Shown: positions 1 to 8,192 of the stretch, piece by piece | How the letters are laid out: each line of letters opens with the position of its first letter | How positions within the stretch are numbered: the first letter of the stretch is position 1 | Source: Streptomyces roseoviridis | GTDB lineage: Bacteria; Actinomycetota; Actinomycetes; Streptomycetales; Streptomycetaceae | Length of the DNA: 64,000 nucleotides | NCBI RefSeq assembly: GCF_039535235.1 | Contig: NZ_BAAAWU010000001.1 | Location: forward strand, 4,898,001 to 4,962,000 | Direction of reading: 5' to 3' | The notes under the pieces: model-generated | Databases searched by the model: none | What the model was told of the DNA's origin: nothing | The model's input: the letters and a program-made list of their open reading frames with translations, nothing else | Translations under genes and position numbers: made by a program

Positions 1-976
1 CCACGCCGTCGTAGCCGAGCTGTTCGCGCAGGATGCCGGTGAGGATCGGGCGGGACAGCGTCGCCGGGTCCCCGCTGGGGTCGAGCGCGGGCACGACGAT
101 GTGCGCCGTCATGATCGAGTCAATGCCGGCGGCGATCGCCGCGCGGAACGGCGGGGCGTCGAGCTCGTCCCACTGCGCGCGGGTGTGGGTGATGGTCGGC
201 AGCCCGTAGTGGCTGTCGACGGCCGTGTCGCCGTGGCCGGGGAAGTGCTTGGAGGTCGCCGCGACCCCCGCCCGCTGGTAGCCCTTGACCTGGGCGGCCA
301 CCAGGCCGGCGACGGCCTCGGGATCGGAGCCGTAGGAGCGGACGCCGATGACGGGGTTGGCCGGGTTGACGTTGACGTCGGCGACCGGCGCGTAGTTCTG
401 CCTTATGCCGACGGCCGCCAGCTCGGCGCCCGCGATCTGCGCCGCCTTGCGGGCGTCGGCGTGCGAGCCGCCCGCGCCGAGCGCCATCGCGCCGGGCAGC
501 AGGGTGGCCGGCGCGCCGACCCGGCAGACGATGCCGTGCTCCTGGTCGGTGGAGATGAGCAGCGGGACGGGGGTGGCCTGGGCGAGACCGGCCCGCTGGA
601 TGCCGTTGGAGAGGTCGGCGATCTGGTGCGGGTCGCGGGTGTTGTGCGCCCAGGCGAAGTAGATGATGCCGCCGACGTGGTAACGCTCGATCAGCTCGGC
701 GGCGGTGCGGACGCCGATCTCCTTGAGGTTGGCGTCGATGTCGGCCTGGTCGGGGGCGGTGGCGGAATGGCCGTAGACCCGCATGACGAAGAGCTGGCCG
801 ACCTTCTCCTCCAGGGACATCCGGGAGAGGAGGGCGCGCAGCCGGTCGTCCCGGCCGGCGTCGGCCGCGTGGGAGGGGGTGGTCAGGGCGGTCACCCCGG
901 TGAGGGCGGCCGCGGCCGCGGCGGCGGTCACCGTGAGCAGGGTGCGTCGGGAGGGGGCGGGGGCGGGGTCGTGCAC
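1..976 (-). CDS. Exported glycoside hydrolase family 3 protein (beta-N-acetylhexosaminidase-like), partial
   Basis: The gene runs off the left edge, so only the first 325 codons are visible. It opens with a twin-arginine type leader (SRRTLLTV, then an alanine-rich hydrophobic run ending near SHAADA), which suggests Tat export. The GH3 catalytic barrel follows. KHFPGHGDT at about residue 245 is the signature of NagZ-like GH3 enzymes, which remove terminal beta-linked GlcNAc (some members glucose) from chitin or cell-wall fragments. The GTG start at 976 was chosen because AAGGAG lies at good spacing upstream and the leader begins there. The C-terminal part is missing, so the substrate cannot be fixed. 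It points away from the neighbouring LysR gene's promoter region. Confidence 0.88.
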   Translation of the reverse strand, partial: MHDPAPAPSRRTLLTVTAAAAAAALTGVTALTTPSHAADAGRDDRLRALLSRMSLEEKVGQLFVMRVYGHSATAPDQADIDANLKEIGVRTAAELIERYHVGGIIYFAWAHNTRDPHQIADLSNGIQRAGLAQATPVPLLISTDQEHGIVCRVGAPATLLPGAMALGAGGSHADARKAAQIAGAELAAVGIRQNYAPVADVNVNPANPVIGVRSYGSDPEAVAGLVAAQVKGYQRAGVAATSKHFPGHGDTAVDSHYGLPTITHTRAQWDELDAPPFRAAIAAGIDSIMTAHIVVPALDPSGDPATLSRPILTGILREQLGYDGV

Positions 977-1128
977 TGGTGCTCCTTCCGTGAAGGAAAC
1001 TGCCAAGGTGCCACGGATAGCCGGAAAGTAACTGCCAGGTCAAGGATCGGCGCAAGAATCGCGGACTGTGGCGGCCGGTCGGCCTCGGTGGCGGCCCGCG
1101 CGAGGGGGCTGAGCGGTGGGTGGCCCCG

Positions 1129-2040
1129 TCACCCGGCCGCCGCGACCTCGGGCCAGAGAGCCTGGAGCGTGCGGACGGTCTCCGTGATGGCGGGCCGCCG
1201 TGCCGCGCCCGTACGCCACAGCGCCCGCAGCCGACGCCTGGGCACCGGATCGAGCAGCAGCGGCACGACCTCCGGCGGCAGCGGCCCGCGCCCCAGCCTC
1301 GGGACGAGGGCGATCCCGAGGCCGGCCGCGACCAGGGCGACCTGCGTGTTGTTCTCCTCCGCCTGATGGGCGACCCGCGGCGCGTACCCGACCGCCCGCA
1401 GCGTGCGGATCAGCCAGTCGTGGCACACCGTCCCCGGCGGCTGGACGATCCACCGCTCCTCCACCAGCTCCTCCCGGCGCACCGCCTCCCGCTCCGCCAG
1501 CGGATGGTCCCGCGGCACGAGGATGTCGCACACGTCGTCACCGATCACCGCCTGCTCCACGCCCGGCGGCACCGGCAGCGGTGCGATGTCCCAGTCGTGC
1601 GCCACCGCCAGGTCCAGGACCCCGCGCGCCACCAGGTCCACCGACAGGTGCGGGTCCACCTCCGACAGACGGGCGTCGAGCGACGGATGGCGGCGGGCCA
1701 GGTCCGCGAGGGCCGACGGCATCAGGCCGCGCGCCGCACTCGGGAAGCAGCCGATCCGCAGCCGGCCCGCCGGCAGCCCGCGCCCCTCCTCGAGCCGCAC
1801 CTCGGCCTCCTCGACCAGGGACAGCAACCGCTCGGCCGTGTCGGCGAGCTGGTGCGCCTCGTCGGTCAACCGCACGCCCCGGCCGCTGCGTTCGAGCAGG
1901 GTCGTACGGGTCTCCCGCTCCAGCTTGGCGATCTGCTGGGAGACCGCCGAGGGGGTGTAGCCGAGGGCGGCGGCCGCGGCGCCGACCGTACCGTGCACGG
2001 CGACGGCGTGCAGCGCCCGCAGACGTCCCAGATCCAGCAC
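1129..2040 (-). CDS. LysR-family transcriptional regulator
   Basis: This is a 303-residue DNA-binding regulator. An N-terminal winged HTH (roughly residues 3-60, including the segment YTPSAVSQQIAKLE) is followed by a periplasmic-binding-like effector domain, the standard LysR layout and length. An ORF upstream start exists at 2070, but GGAGGAGG sits five bases before the GTG at 2040, and the protein then begins MLDLGRLRALHAV, the usual beginning for this subfamily. It is divergent from an EamA transporter with about 80 bp between the starts, the common arrangement in which the LysR protein controls the exporter and itself. The effector is unknown. Confidence 0.9.
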   Translation of the reverse strand: MLDLGRLRALHAVAVHGTVGAAAAALGYTPSAVSQQIAKLERETRTTLLERSGRGVRLTDEAHQLADTAERLLSLVEEAEVRLEEGRGLPAGRLRIGCFPSAARGLMPSALADLARRHPSLDARLSEVDPHLSVDLVARGVLDLAVAHDWDIAPLPVPPGVEQAVIGDDVCDILVPRDHPLAEREAVRREELVEERWIVQPPGTVCHDWLIRTLRAVGYAPRVAHQAEENNTQVALVAAGLGIALVPRLGRGPLPPEVVPLLLDPVPRRRLRALWRTGAARRPAITETVRTLQALWPEVAAAG

Positions 2041-2129
2041 GTGCGCCTCCTCCATGTAGCGGTGCTTCATCCAACCATGAAGGAATCCGTGCTGGTGCTA
2101 CATGGTTCGGCCGGGTGATCCTCATCGGT

Positions 2130-3053
2130 ATGCGCCCCTCCCACGTCGCCCTCGCCGCCCTGGTCACCGCCCTCTGGGGAGTCAACTTCGTCATCATCGA
2201 CCTCGGCCTCGACCACTTCCCGCCGTTGCTCTTCTCCGCGCTCCGCTTCCTCGTGGCCGCCCTGCCCGCCGTGTTCTTCGTCGGCCGCCCCAAGGTCGCC
2301 TGGAAGTGGATCGTGGGAGTCGGACTGGCCCTCGGCGTCGCCAAGTTCGGGCTGCTGTTCACCGGCATGAGCATGGGCGCGCCGGCCGGCCTCTCCTCCC
2401 TGATCCTCCAGGTCCAGGCCGTCTTCACGGCCGTGTTCGCCTTCCTCGCGCTCGGCGAGCGGCCCGGCCGCGTCAAACTGACCGGCATGGCGGTCGCCCT
2501 CGCCGGCATCGGGGTCGCGGCGGTCGACGAGGGCGCGTCGAGCTCGCTGACCGGCTTCCTGCTGGTGATCGCGGCCGCCGTCGCCTGGGGCGTGTCCAAC
2601 GTCCTCACCCGCAAGGCCGCCCCGCCCGACGCGCTCAACTTCATGGTCTGGGTGAGCACCGTGCCCGTGCTGCCGCTGCTCGCGCTCTCCCTGCTCGTCG
2701 AGGGCCCCGAGCGCGACCTGGCCGCGCTGCGCGACCTCGACCCGGTGGGCGTCGGCGTGATCGTCTTCATCGCCTGGGTCGCCACCGTCTTCGGCTTCGG
2801 CGCCTGGGGCTGGCTGCTGCGCCGTCACCCGGCTTCCTCCGTCGCGCCGTTCTCGCTGCTCGTCCCGGTCTTCGGGATGTCCTCGGCGGCTCTCTTCCTG
2901 GGCGAGGAGATCTCTCCCCTGCGGTGGTGCGCGGCGGTGCTGCTCGTCGGGGGAGTGGCGCTGACCTCGCTGTCCTCCACGCCGCGCAAGGCGGCCGGGG
3001 AAGCGGAGGCTAGGGTGCTGGTTCCGACGCCGAACGGGGGAACAGCACCGTGA
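2130..3053 (+). CDS. EamA/DMT-superfamily transporter
   Basis: This 307-residue integral membrane protein has about ten hydrophobic segments arranged as two EamA repeats, the drug/metabolite transporter architecture. Family members export amino acids, purines or drugs; the substrate is not visible here. It ends in a hydrophilic tail. I use ATG 2130, with an in-frame GTG at 2115 as the alternative; neither has a strong ribosome-binding site. It is transcribed away from the LysR regulator, which probably controls it. The stop overlaps the GTG of the next gene (GTGA), suggesting translational coupling. Confidence 0.9.
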   Translation: MRPSHVALAALVTALWGVNFVIIDLGLDHFPPLLFSALRFLVAALPAVFFVGRPKVAWKWIVGVGLALGVAKFGLLFTGMSMGAPAGLSSLILQVQAVFTAVFAFLALGERPGRVKLTGMAVALAGIGVAAVDEGASSSLTGFLLVIAAAVAWGVSNVLTRKAAPPDALNFMVWVSTVPVLPLLALSLLVEGPERDLAALRDLDPVGVGVIVFIAWVATVFGFGAWGWLLRRHPASSVAPFSLLVPVFGMSSAALFLGEEISPLRWCAAVLLVGGVALTSLSSTPRKAAGEAEARVLVPTPNGGTAP

Positions 3054-3868
3054 ACCAGCCGCCGCAGCCGCAGTCGTACGGGCAGCCGCAGTCGTACGGA
3101 CCGTCGCAGCCCCACGGGCAACGGCCTTACGGAGAACAGCCCTACGGCCAGGCCCCGAGCCCGTACGGCCAGCAGCCCCACGGGCAGGCCCCGGGCCCGT
3201 ACGGGCAGCAGCCCCCCGCGTACGGGCAACAGCCGTGGGGAGCCGGCCCCGCCGGGCCCCAGGGCTGCGAGGTGTGCGGCGCGCAGCCCACGGCGGCGGT
3301 GACGGTCCGCTCGCACCAGGGCATGCTCGTCATCATGCGCACGGTCACCCGGCGCGCCGCCCTCTGCCGCACCTGCGGCCTCGCCGTCTACCGGAAGATG
3401 ACCTCCGAGACGCTGGTGACGGGCTGGTGGGGCCTGCTGTCGTTCTTCGTCACGCCCTTCATCGTGCTCGGCAACGTCTTCGGCGCCCGTTCGGCCCTGC
3501 GCCGGCTGCCCGAGCCCTCCGGCGCGCACCGGCCGCCCCTGGACCCGGGGCGGCGCGTGCTGCTGCGCGCGCCCGCGATGCTGGTCCTCACCCCGTTCGC
3601 GCTCGTCCTGGCGGCGATCCCCGTGCTCCTGCTGATCGGGCTGCTCGCGGGCGGCGACGACGAGCCGGTGGCGCTGTCCGTCGGCGACTGCGTCCGCAAC
3701 GAGGCTGAGTGGCCCGACCAGAAGCTGCTGAAGGTGGACTGCGGCTCACCGCTCGCCGAGTACCGGGTCGCGGACGCGTCCTCCTGCGGGCCGGCCGACT
3801 ACCTCCTGCGCGCCGAGTACGTGATCGACGCGCCGGGCGAGCCTGGCTACTGTGTCACGCGCAAGTGA
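3050..3868 (+). CDS. LppU/SCO3897-like membrane protein with Pro-Gln-Tyr-Gly-rich N-terminus
   Basis: The 272-residue protein begins with about 60 residues of PYGQ-type repeats, visible in DNA as a degenerate short tandem repeat. Two CxxC pairs follow (CEVC near residue 73 and CRTC near 106), a zinc-ribbon-like arrangement. Next come two hydrophobic segments and a small C-terminal domain starting LSVGDCVRN with several cysteines, resembling the LppU/SCO3897 family of actinobacterial surface proteins. The role is not known. The cysteine spacing suggests metal binding before the membrane and disulfides outside. Its GTG start overlaps the EamA stop by four bases. Repeat number may vary among strains. 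Confidence 0.72.
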   Translation: MNQPPQPQSYGQPQSYGPSQPHGQRPYGEQPYGQAPSPYGQQPHGQAPGPYGQQPPAYGQQPWGAGPAGPQGCEVCGAQPTAAVTVRSHQGMLVIMRTVTRRAALCRTCGLAVYRKMTSETLVTGWWGLLSFFVTPFIVLGNVFGARSALRRLPEPSGAHRPPLDPGRRVLLRAPAMLVLTPFALVLAAIPVLLLIGLLAGGDDEPVALSVGDCVRNEAEWPDQKLLKVDCGSPLAEYRVADASSCGPADYLLRAEYVIDAPGEPGYCVTRK

Positions 3869-3895
3869 CCGTACGGTGCTGAGAGGCCGCCCCGC

Positions 3896-4465
3896 ATGAC
3901 CTTCGAGCACGTCGTCGTCGACAGCGCCGAACCGGCCCCCGGAGCGGTCCTCCTCGTCGGCATCCCCGGCAGCGGAAAGAGCACCGTCGCGGCGGCCCTC
4001 GCGGCCCGCTTCCCTCGCTCGGCGCACATCGAGGTCGACCACCTCCAGGAGCTGATCGTCCGAGGCGGTCACTGGCCGACCCCCGACGGCGACCCGGAGG
4101 CCGACCGGCAGATCCTGCTCCGGGCCCGCCACGCCTGCCTCCTCGCGGACAGCTTCGTGGCGGCCGGCTTCCTTCCGGTCATCGACGACGTGGTCGTCCG
4201 CCGGTCCCACCTCGACTTCTACCGTGCGCAGTTCACGTCGGGCACCCTGCGCGTGGTGGTCCTGGCCCCCGGCCCCGACACGGCCTGGGAGCGCAACAAC
4301 GCCCGCCACAAGAAGCTGACCACGAACTGGGCCTTCCTCGACGAGGCCATGCGGGCCGAACTCCCCGATCAGGGCGTCTGGATCGACAACGCGGACCAGA
4401 CGGTCGAGGAGACGGTGGACGCCGTCCTGGACGCGACGGGCCTGACGGGGCGGTCGAACGCCTGA
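3896..4465 (+). CDS. P-loop ATPase/kinase-like protein
   Basis: This 189-residue protein has a Walker A motif GIPGSGKST near residue 23 and the overall pattern of small P-loop kinases of the AAA_33/zeta-toxin/chloramphenicol-phosphotransferase group. The conserved histidine/aspartate segment VDHLQ and a DDVV segment fit a phosphoryl acceptor site. The acceptor is unknown. GAGAGG precedes ATG 3896. There is no antitoxin-like partner beside it, so I do not call a toxin. It is convergent with the LacI gene: its stop abuts the apparent LacI stop, but only because the LacI frame seems to be shifted near its end. Confidence 0.7.
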   Translation: MTFEHVVVDSAEPAPGAVLLVGIPGSGKSTVAAALAARFPRSAHIEVDHLQELIVRGGHWPTPDGDPEADRQILLRARHACLLADSFVAAGFLPVIDDVVVRRSHLDFYRAQFTSGTLRVVVLAPGPDTAWERNNARHKKLTTNWAFLDEAMRAELPDQGVWIDNADQTVEETVDAVLDATGLTGRSNA

Positions 4466-5743
4466 TCACCCGCGGGAGCGGGGAGACCCGTCCGGCGCGG
4501 CCACGCTCTCGCGCCCTTCGAGGGACGGGATCAGATCCTCGCCGCGCTCCCGGCGGCCATCGGCTCCTCGCCGCGCTCCCGGTGTCCCCGGCGGCCGTCG
4601 GCTCCCCGCCGCGCTCCCGGTGCCCCTGGCGGCCGTCGGCTCGACCTCCGTGCGTCGTCGACTCCCACCGGCAGCGGTGAGACCCCCTACTCCGGCGGCC
4701 GTCCCGTCGACCCCCGCACCACCACCTCCGCCGGAATCGTCGCGAGCCCCCCCCGGAGGCGCCGCCTCCGCTCCCAGCGCGAGCCTGCCCGCCCGTGCGC
4801 CCGCCTCGTGCAGCGGCAGCCGTACGGTGGTCAGGGCCGGGACCGCGTCGACCGAGAACGGCAGGTCGTCGAAGCCCGCCACCGAGACGTCGCCCGGGAT
4901 GCTCAGGCCCCGGTCGCGCAGGGCCGCGCACACGCCGAGCGCGACCGTGTCGTTGGCCGCGACCACGGCCGTCAGTGCGGGGTCCAGGCGCAGGAGTTCC
5001 ACCGTCGCGTCGTATCCGGAGGCGCGGTCGTACGGCCCGTGCAGCGTGGGCCCCTCGGCCGCCCCGGCCACCCGCAGCGCCTCCCGGTGGCCTTCGAGGC
5101 GGTGCCGGGTGGTGGTGCGGTCCGCCGGCCCGGCCACGTAACCGATGCGCCGGTGCCCGAGCGACAGCAGGTGCTCGGTGAGCCGGCGCGCCCCGGCCCG
5201 GTTGTCGAAGGCGAGGGTCGCCGCGCCCACGTGCTCCGCGTCCGCCCCCAGCGGCGGCCGCCCGCACAGCACCACCCGGGTGCCGGCCTCGGCGAGCCGG
5301 GCCAGCTTGGCCGTCACCGCCGCCAGGTGCGCGTCGTCCTCCAGGGATCCGCCGGTGAGGATCACGGCGGCGGCCCGCTGCCGCTGGAGCAGGGTCAGAT
5401 AGGTGAGTTCGCGTTCGGGCGAGCCGCCCGTGTTGCAGACCACCGCCAGTTTCTCGCCCCCGGCGCGCCCCGCCCCGCTCTCCCCGATGGCGCCCTGCGC
5501 GGCCCCGGCCATGATCCCGAAGAAGGGGTCGGCGATGTCGTTGACGAGGATCCCGACCAGGTCGGAGGTCGCGGCGGCGAGGGAGCTCGCGGGGCCGTTG
5601 GGCACGTAGTCGAGTTCGTCGACCGCCCGCAGGACGCGCTCCCGGGTGGCGGCGGCGACCGGGTAGTTGCCGTTGAGGACGCGGGAGACGGTGGCGGGGG
5701 AGACCCGAGCGCGGGCGGCCACGTCCGCCAGGGTGACGGTCAT
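4466..5743 (-). CDS. LacI-family transcriptional regulator, C-terminus apparently frameshifted
   Basis: The N-terminus is a textbook LacI HTH (TLADVAARARVSPATVSRVLNG) followed by the sugar-binding periplasmic-like domain. As read it has 425 residues, with a low-complexity tail of about 90 residues that is unlike the family. The tail starts after an 8-C run at 4747-4754. Removing one C gives the family-typical ending IPAEVVVRGSTGRP and a stop at 4687 (351 residues, normal length). It faces the sugar operon at 5884, and GAAAGCGCTTTC between them is its likely operator. It probably represses that operon until a sugar binds. Confidence 0.88.
   Translation of the reverse strand: MTVTLADVAARARVSPATVSRVLNGNYPVAAATRERVLRAVDELDYVPNGPASSLAAATSDLVGILVNDIADPFFGIMAGAAQGAIGESGAGRAGGEKLAVVCNTGGSPERELTYLTLLQRQRAAAVILTGGSLEDDAHLAAVTAKLARLAEAGTRVVLCGRPPLGADAEHVGAATLAFDNRAGARRLTEHLLSLGHRRIGYVAGPADRTTTRHRLEGHREALRVAGAAEGPTLHGPYDRASGYDATVELLRLDPALTAVVAANDTVALGVCAALRDRGLSIPGDVSVAGFDDLPFSVDAVPALTTVRLPLHEAGARAGRLALGAEAAPPGGARDDSGGGGGAGVDGTAAGVGGLTAAGGSRRRTEVEPTAARGTGSAAGSRRPPGTPGARRGADGRRERGEDLIPSLEGRESVAAPDGSPRSRG
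4536..4640. repeat. Tandem 38-bp repeat, three copies
   Basis: Two adjacent 38-bp copies (4565-4602 and 4603-4640) differ at only a few bases. A third copy (4536-4564) matches but lacks nine internal bases. If the LacI reading frame is corrected, the array lies in the 3' intergenic region between LacI and the convergent P-loop gene. In the uncorrected frame it encodes the odd low-complexity tail. Confidence 0.85.
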
Positions 5744-5806
5744 CGCGTGCGTACCTCCAGGGCCCTTGTCCGCGGTGTTGTCGGCAGGCTAGCGTCCTCT
5801 GCGGTA

Positions 5807-5818
5807 GAAAGCGCTTTC
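5807..5818. promoter_or_regulatory. LacI-type operator palindrome
   Basis: GAAAGCGCTTTC is a perfect 12-bp palindrome with the central CG typical of LacI/GalR operators. It lies between the divergent LacI start (5743) and the operon start (5884), so the neighbouring LacI protein is its natural ligand. Binding here could control both directions. Confidence 0.75.
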
Positions 5819-5883
5819 CATGGGGTGCTTTCCCTCGTGTGCTCGCACCCGAGACACGGCCGCCGGGGAGAGGAAGAAGCTTC

Positions 5884-7035
5884 GTGACACGCAGAACGGT
5901 CCGCATCGCCATGAACGGCGTCACCGGACGCATGGGCTACCGCCAGCACCTCGTCCGCTCGGTCCTCGCCCTGCGCGAACAGGGCGGACTCGATCTCGGG
6001 AACGGCGAGACCCTCTGGCCCGAGCCGATCCTCGTCGGCCGCCGCGAGCCCGCCCTGCGCGCCCTCGCCGAACGCCACGGACTGACCGAGTGGTCCACCG
6101 ACCTCGACGCCGTCCTCGCCGACGACACCGTCGACCTCTACTTCGACGCCCAGGTGACCTCCGCCCGCGTCGAGGCCCTCACCAAGGCCATCACGGCGGG
6201 CAAGCACGTCTACACCGAGAAGCCCACCGCCGCCGACCTCGACGGCGCCCTCGCCCTCGCCCGCCTCGCCCGCGACGCCGGCGTCCGCCACGGCGTCGTC
6301 CAGGACAAGCTCTTCCTCCCCGGCCTGCTCAAGCTGAAGCGGCTGATCGACGGCGGCTTCTTCGGCGAGATCCTCTCCGTGCGCGGCGAGTTCGGCTACT
6401 GGGTCTTCGAGGGCGACTGGCAGGAGGCCCAGCGGCCCAGCTGGAACTACCGCGCCGAGGACGGTGGCGGCATCGTCGTCGACATGTTCCCGCACTGGGA
6501 GTACGTGCTCCACGAGCTCTTCGGCCGGGTCACCTCCGTCACCGCGCACGTCGCCACCCACGTCCCGCGCCGCTGGGACGAGCAGGGCAAGCCGTACGAG
6601 GCGACCGCCGACGACGCCGCGTACGGCATCTTCCAGCTGGAGGGCGGCGCCGTCGCCCAGATCAACTCCTCCTGGGCGGTCCGCGTCCACCGCGACGAGC
6701 TCGTCGAGTTCCAGGTCGACGGCACCCACGGGTCCGCCGTCGCCGGCCTGCGCGGCTGCCGCGTCCAGCACCGCTCGGCCACCCCCAAGCCGGTCTGGAA
6801 CCCGGACGTTCCCGTCACCGAGTCCTTCCGCGACCAGTGGCAGGAGGTCCCCGACAACGCCGCCTTCGACAACGGCTTCAAGGCCCAGTGGGAACTCTTC
6901 CTGCGCCACGTCTCCCTCGGCGAGCCCTACCACTGGGACCTGCTCGCCGGCGCCCGCGGAGTGCAGCTGGCCGAACTGGGCCTGCGCTCGGCCGCCGAGG
7001 GCCGCCGCCTCGAGGTCCCCGAGGTCACGCTGTGA
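5884..7035 (+). CDS. Gfo/Idh/MocA-family oxidoreductase
   Basis: The 383-residue protein has an N-terminal Rossmann-like dinucleotide domain (MNGVTGRMGYRQH near the start) and the EKP motif (YTEKPTAADL, residues ~100-110) that carries the conserved lysine of Gfo/Idh/MocA sugar dehydrogenases. A C-terminal substrate domain includes the GGG-x-DMFPHWEY segment. Such enzymes oxidise or reduce a hydroxyl of a sugar or cyclitol with NAD(P). GTG 5884 was chosen over 5839 because of the purine-rich GAGAGGAAG upstream and because the Rossmann fold begins right after it. It is the first gene of an operon whose next start overlaps its stop by four bases. Confidence 0.88.
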   Translation: MTRRTVRIAMNGVTGRMGYRQHLVRSVLALREQGGLDLGNGETLWPEPILVGRREPALRALAERHGLTEWSTDLDAVLADDTVDLYFDAQVTSARVEALTKAITAGKHVYTEKPTAADLDGALALARLARDAGVRHGVVQDKLFLPGLLKLKRLIDGGFFGEILSVRGEFGYWVFEGDWQEAQRPSWNYRAEDGGGIVVDMFPHWEYVLHELFGRVTSVTAHVATHVPRRWDEQGKPYEATADDAAYGIFQLEGGAVAQINSSWAVRVHRDELVEFQVDGTHGSAVAGLRGCRVQHRSATPKPVWNPDVPVTESFRDQWQEVPDNAAFDNGFKAQWELFLRHVSLGEPYHWDLLAGARGVQLAELGLRSAAEGRRLEVPEVTL

Positions 7036-8192
7036 TCCGGCTCCCCCGGGCGGGCGGCGGCGTGCAGGAGTACGCGCCGCGCACCGAACCCCTGGCCCTC
7101 GCGCCCGGCGGCCCGTTCACCTCCCGGACCGTCTTCTCCGCCGCGCACGTCGTCGCCGACCCGTACGCCGACACCACCCCCGACTCCCCGGCCGCCGTCG
7201 ACTGGGACGCCACCCTCGCCTTCCGCCGCCACCTGTGGGCCCACGGCCTCGGCGTCGCCGAGGCGATGGACACCGCCCAGCGCGGCATGGGCCTCGACTG
7301 GACCGGGGCCGCCGAGCTGATCCGCCGCTCCGCCGCCGAGGCGAAGGCGGTCGGCGGATCGATCGCGTGCGGCGTCGGCACCGACCAGCTCACCGCCGGG
7401 TCCCTGGCCGAGATCCGCGCGGCCTACGAGGAACAGCTCGCCGTCGTCGAGGAGTCGGGCGCCCAGGCGATCCTGATGGCCTCCCGCGCGCTGGCCGCCG
7501 AGGCGAAGGACCCCGAGGACTACGCGGAGGTGTACGGCCATCTGCTGCGGCAGGCGAGCGAACCGGTGATCCTGCACTGGCTCGGCCCGATGTTCGACCC
7601 GGCCCTGGAGGGCTACTGGGGCTCGGCCGACCTCGACGCCGCCACCGACGTCTTCCTGGAGGTCATCGCCGCCCACCCCGACAAGGTCGACGGCATCAAG
7701 GTCTCCCTCCTCGACGCGGGCCGCGAGGTCGCCCTGCGCCGCCGCCTCCCCGACGGCGTCCGCTGCTACACGGGCGACGACTTCCACTACCCCGAGCTGA
7801 TCGCGGGCGAGGAGCCCTCGGCCGGCGGGCGCTTCAGCCACGCCCTGCTCGGCGTCTTCGACCCGCTGGGCCCGCTGGCCGCCGAGGCGGTCCGGGTGCT
7901 CGACACCGGCGACCGGGACGGCTTCCGGAAGCTGCTCGACCCGACGGTCCCGCTCGCCCGGCACCTCTTCCAGGCGCCGACCCGCTTCTACAAGACGGGC
8001 GTGGTGTTCCTCGCCTGGCTGGCCGGCCACCAGGACCACTTCACGATGGTCGGCGGCCTCCAGTCCGCCCGCTCGCTGCCGCACCTCGCCCGCGCGTACG
8101 AGCTCGCCGACGGCCTCGGCCTGTTCCCCGACCCCGCGCTCGCCGAGTCGCGGATGCGGTCCCTCCTCACGGTGTACGGAGTCCCCCGGTGA
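7032..8192 (+). CDS. DUF993 (dihydrodipicolinate synthase-like) protein
   Basis: This 386-residue protein resembles the DUF993 family, which is distantly related to the DapA/N-acetylneuraminate lyase aldolases. DGIKVSLLD near residue 222 holds a lysine where those TIM-barrel enzymes form their Schiff base, and GVGTDQL near residue 115 resembles the carboxylate-binding strand. I infer an aldolase or dehydratase acting on a keto-sugar acid, but no member's reaction is known to me. GTG 7032 overlaps the preceding stop (GTGA), and the next gene overlaps its stop in the same way, so all three products are probably made together. Confidence 0.8.
   Translation: MIRLPRAGGGVQEYAPRTEPLALAPGGPFTSRTVFSAAHVVADPYADTTPDSPAAVDWDATLAFRRHLWAHGLGVAEAMDTAQRGMGLDWTGAAELIRRSAAEAKAVGGSIACGVGTDQLTAGSLAEIRAAYEEQLAVVEESGAQAILMASRALAAEAKDPEDYAEVYGHLLRQASEPVILHWLGPMFDPALEGYWGSADLDAATDVFLEVIAAHPDKVDGIKVSLLDAGREVALRRRLPDGVRCYTGDDFHYPELIAGEEPSAGGRFSHALLGVFDPLGPLAAEAVRVLDTGDRDGFRKLLDPTVPLARHLFQAPTRFYKTGVVFLAWLAGHQDHFTMVGGLQSARSLPHLARAYELADGLGLFPDPALAESRMRSLLTVYGVPR

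Noticed and set aside
3896..4465. Zeta-type toxin of a toxin-antitoxin pair
   Set aside because: The fold is similar, but no small antitoxin gene lies next to it and the upstream neighbour is a membrane protein.
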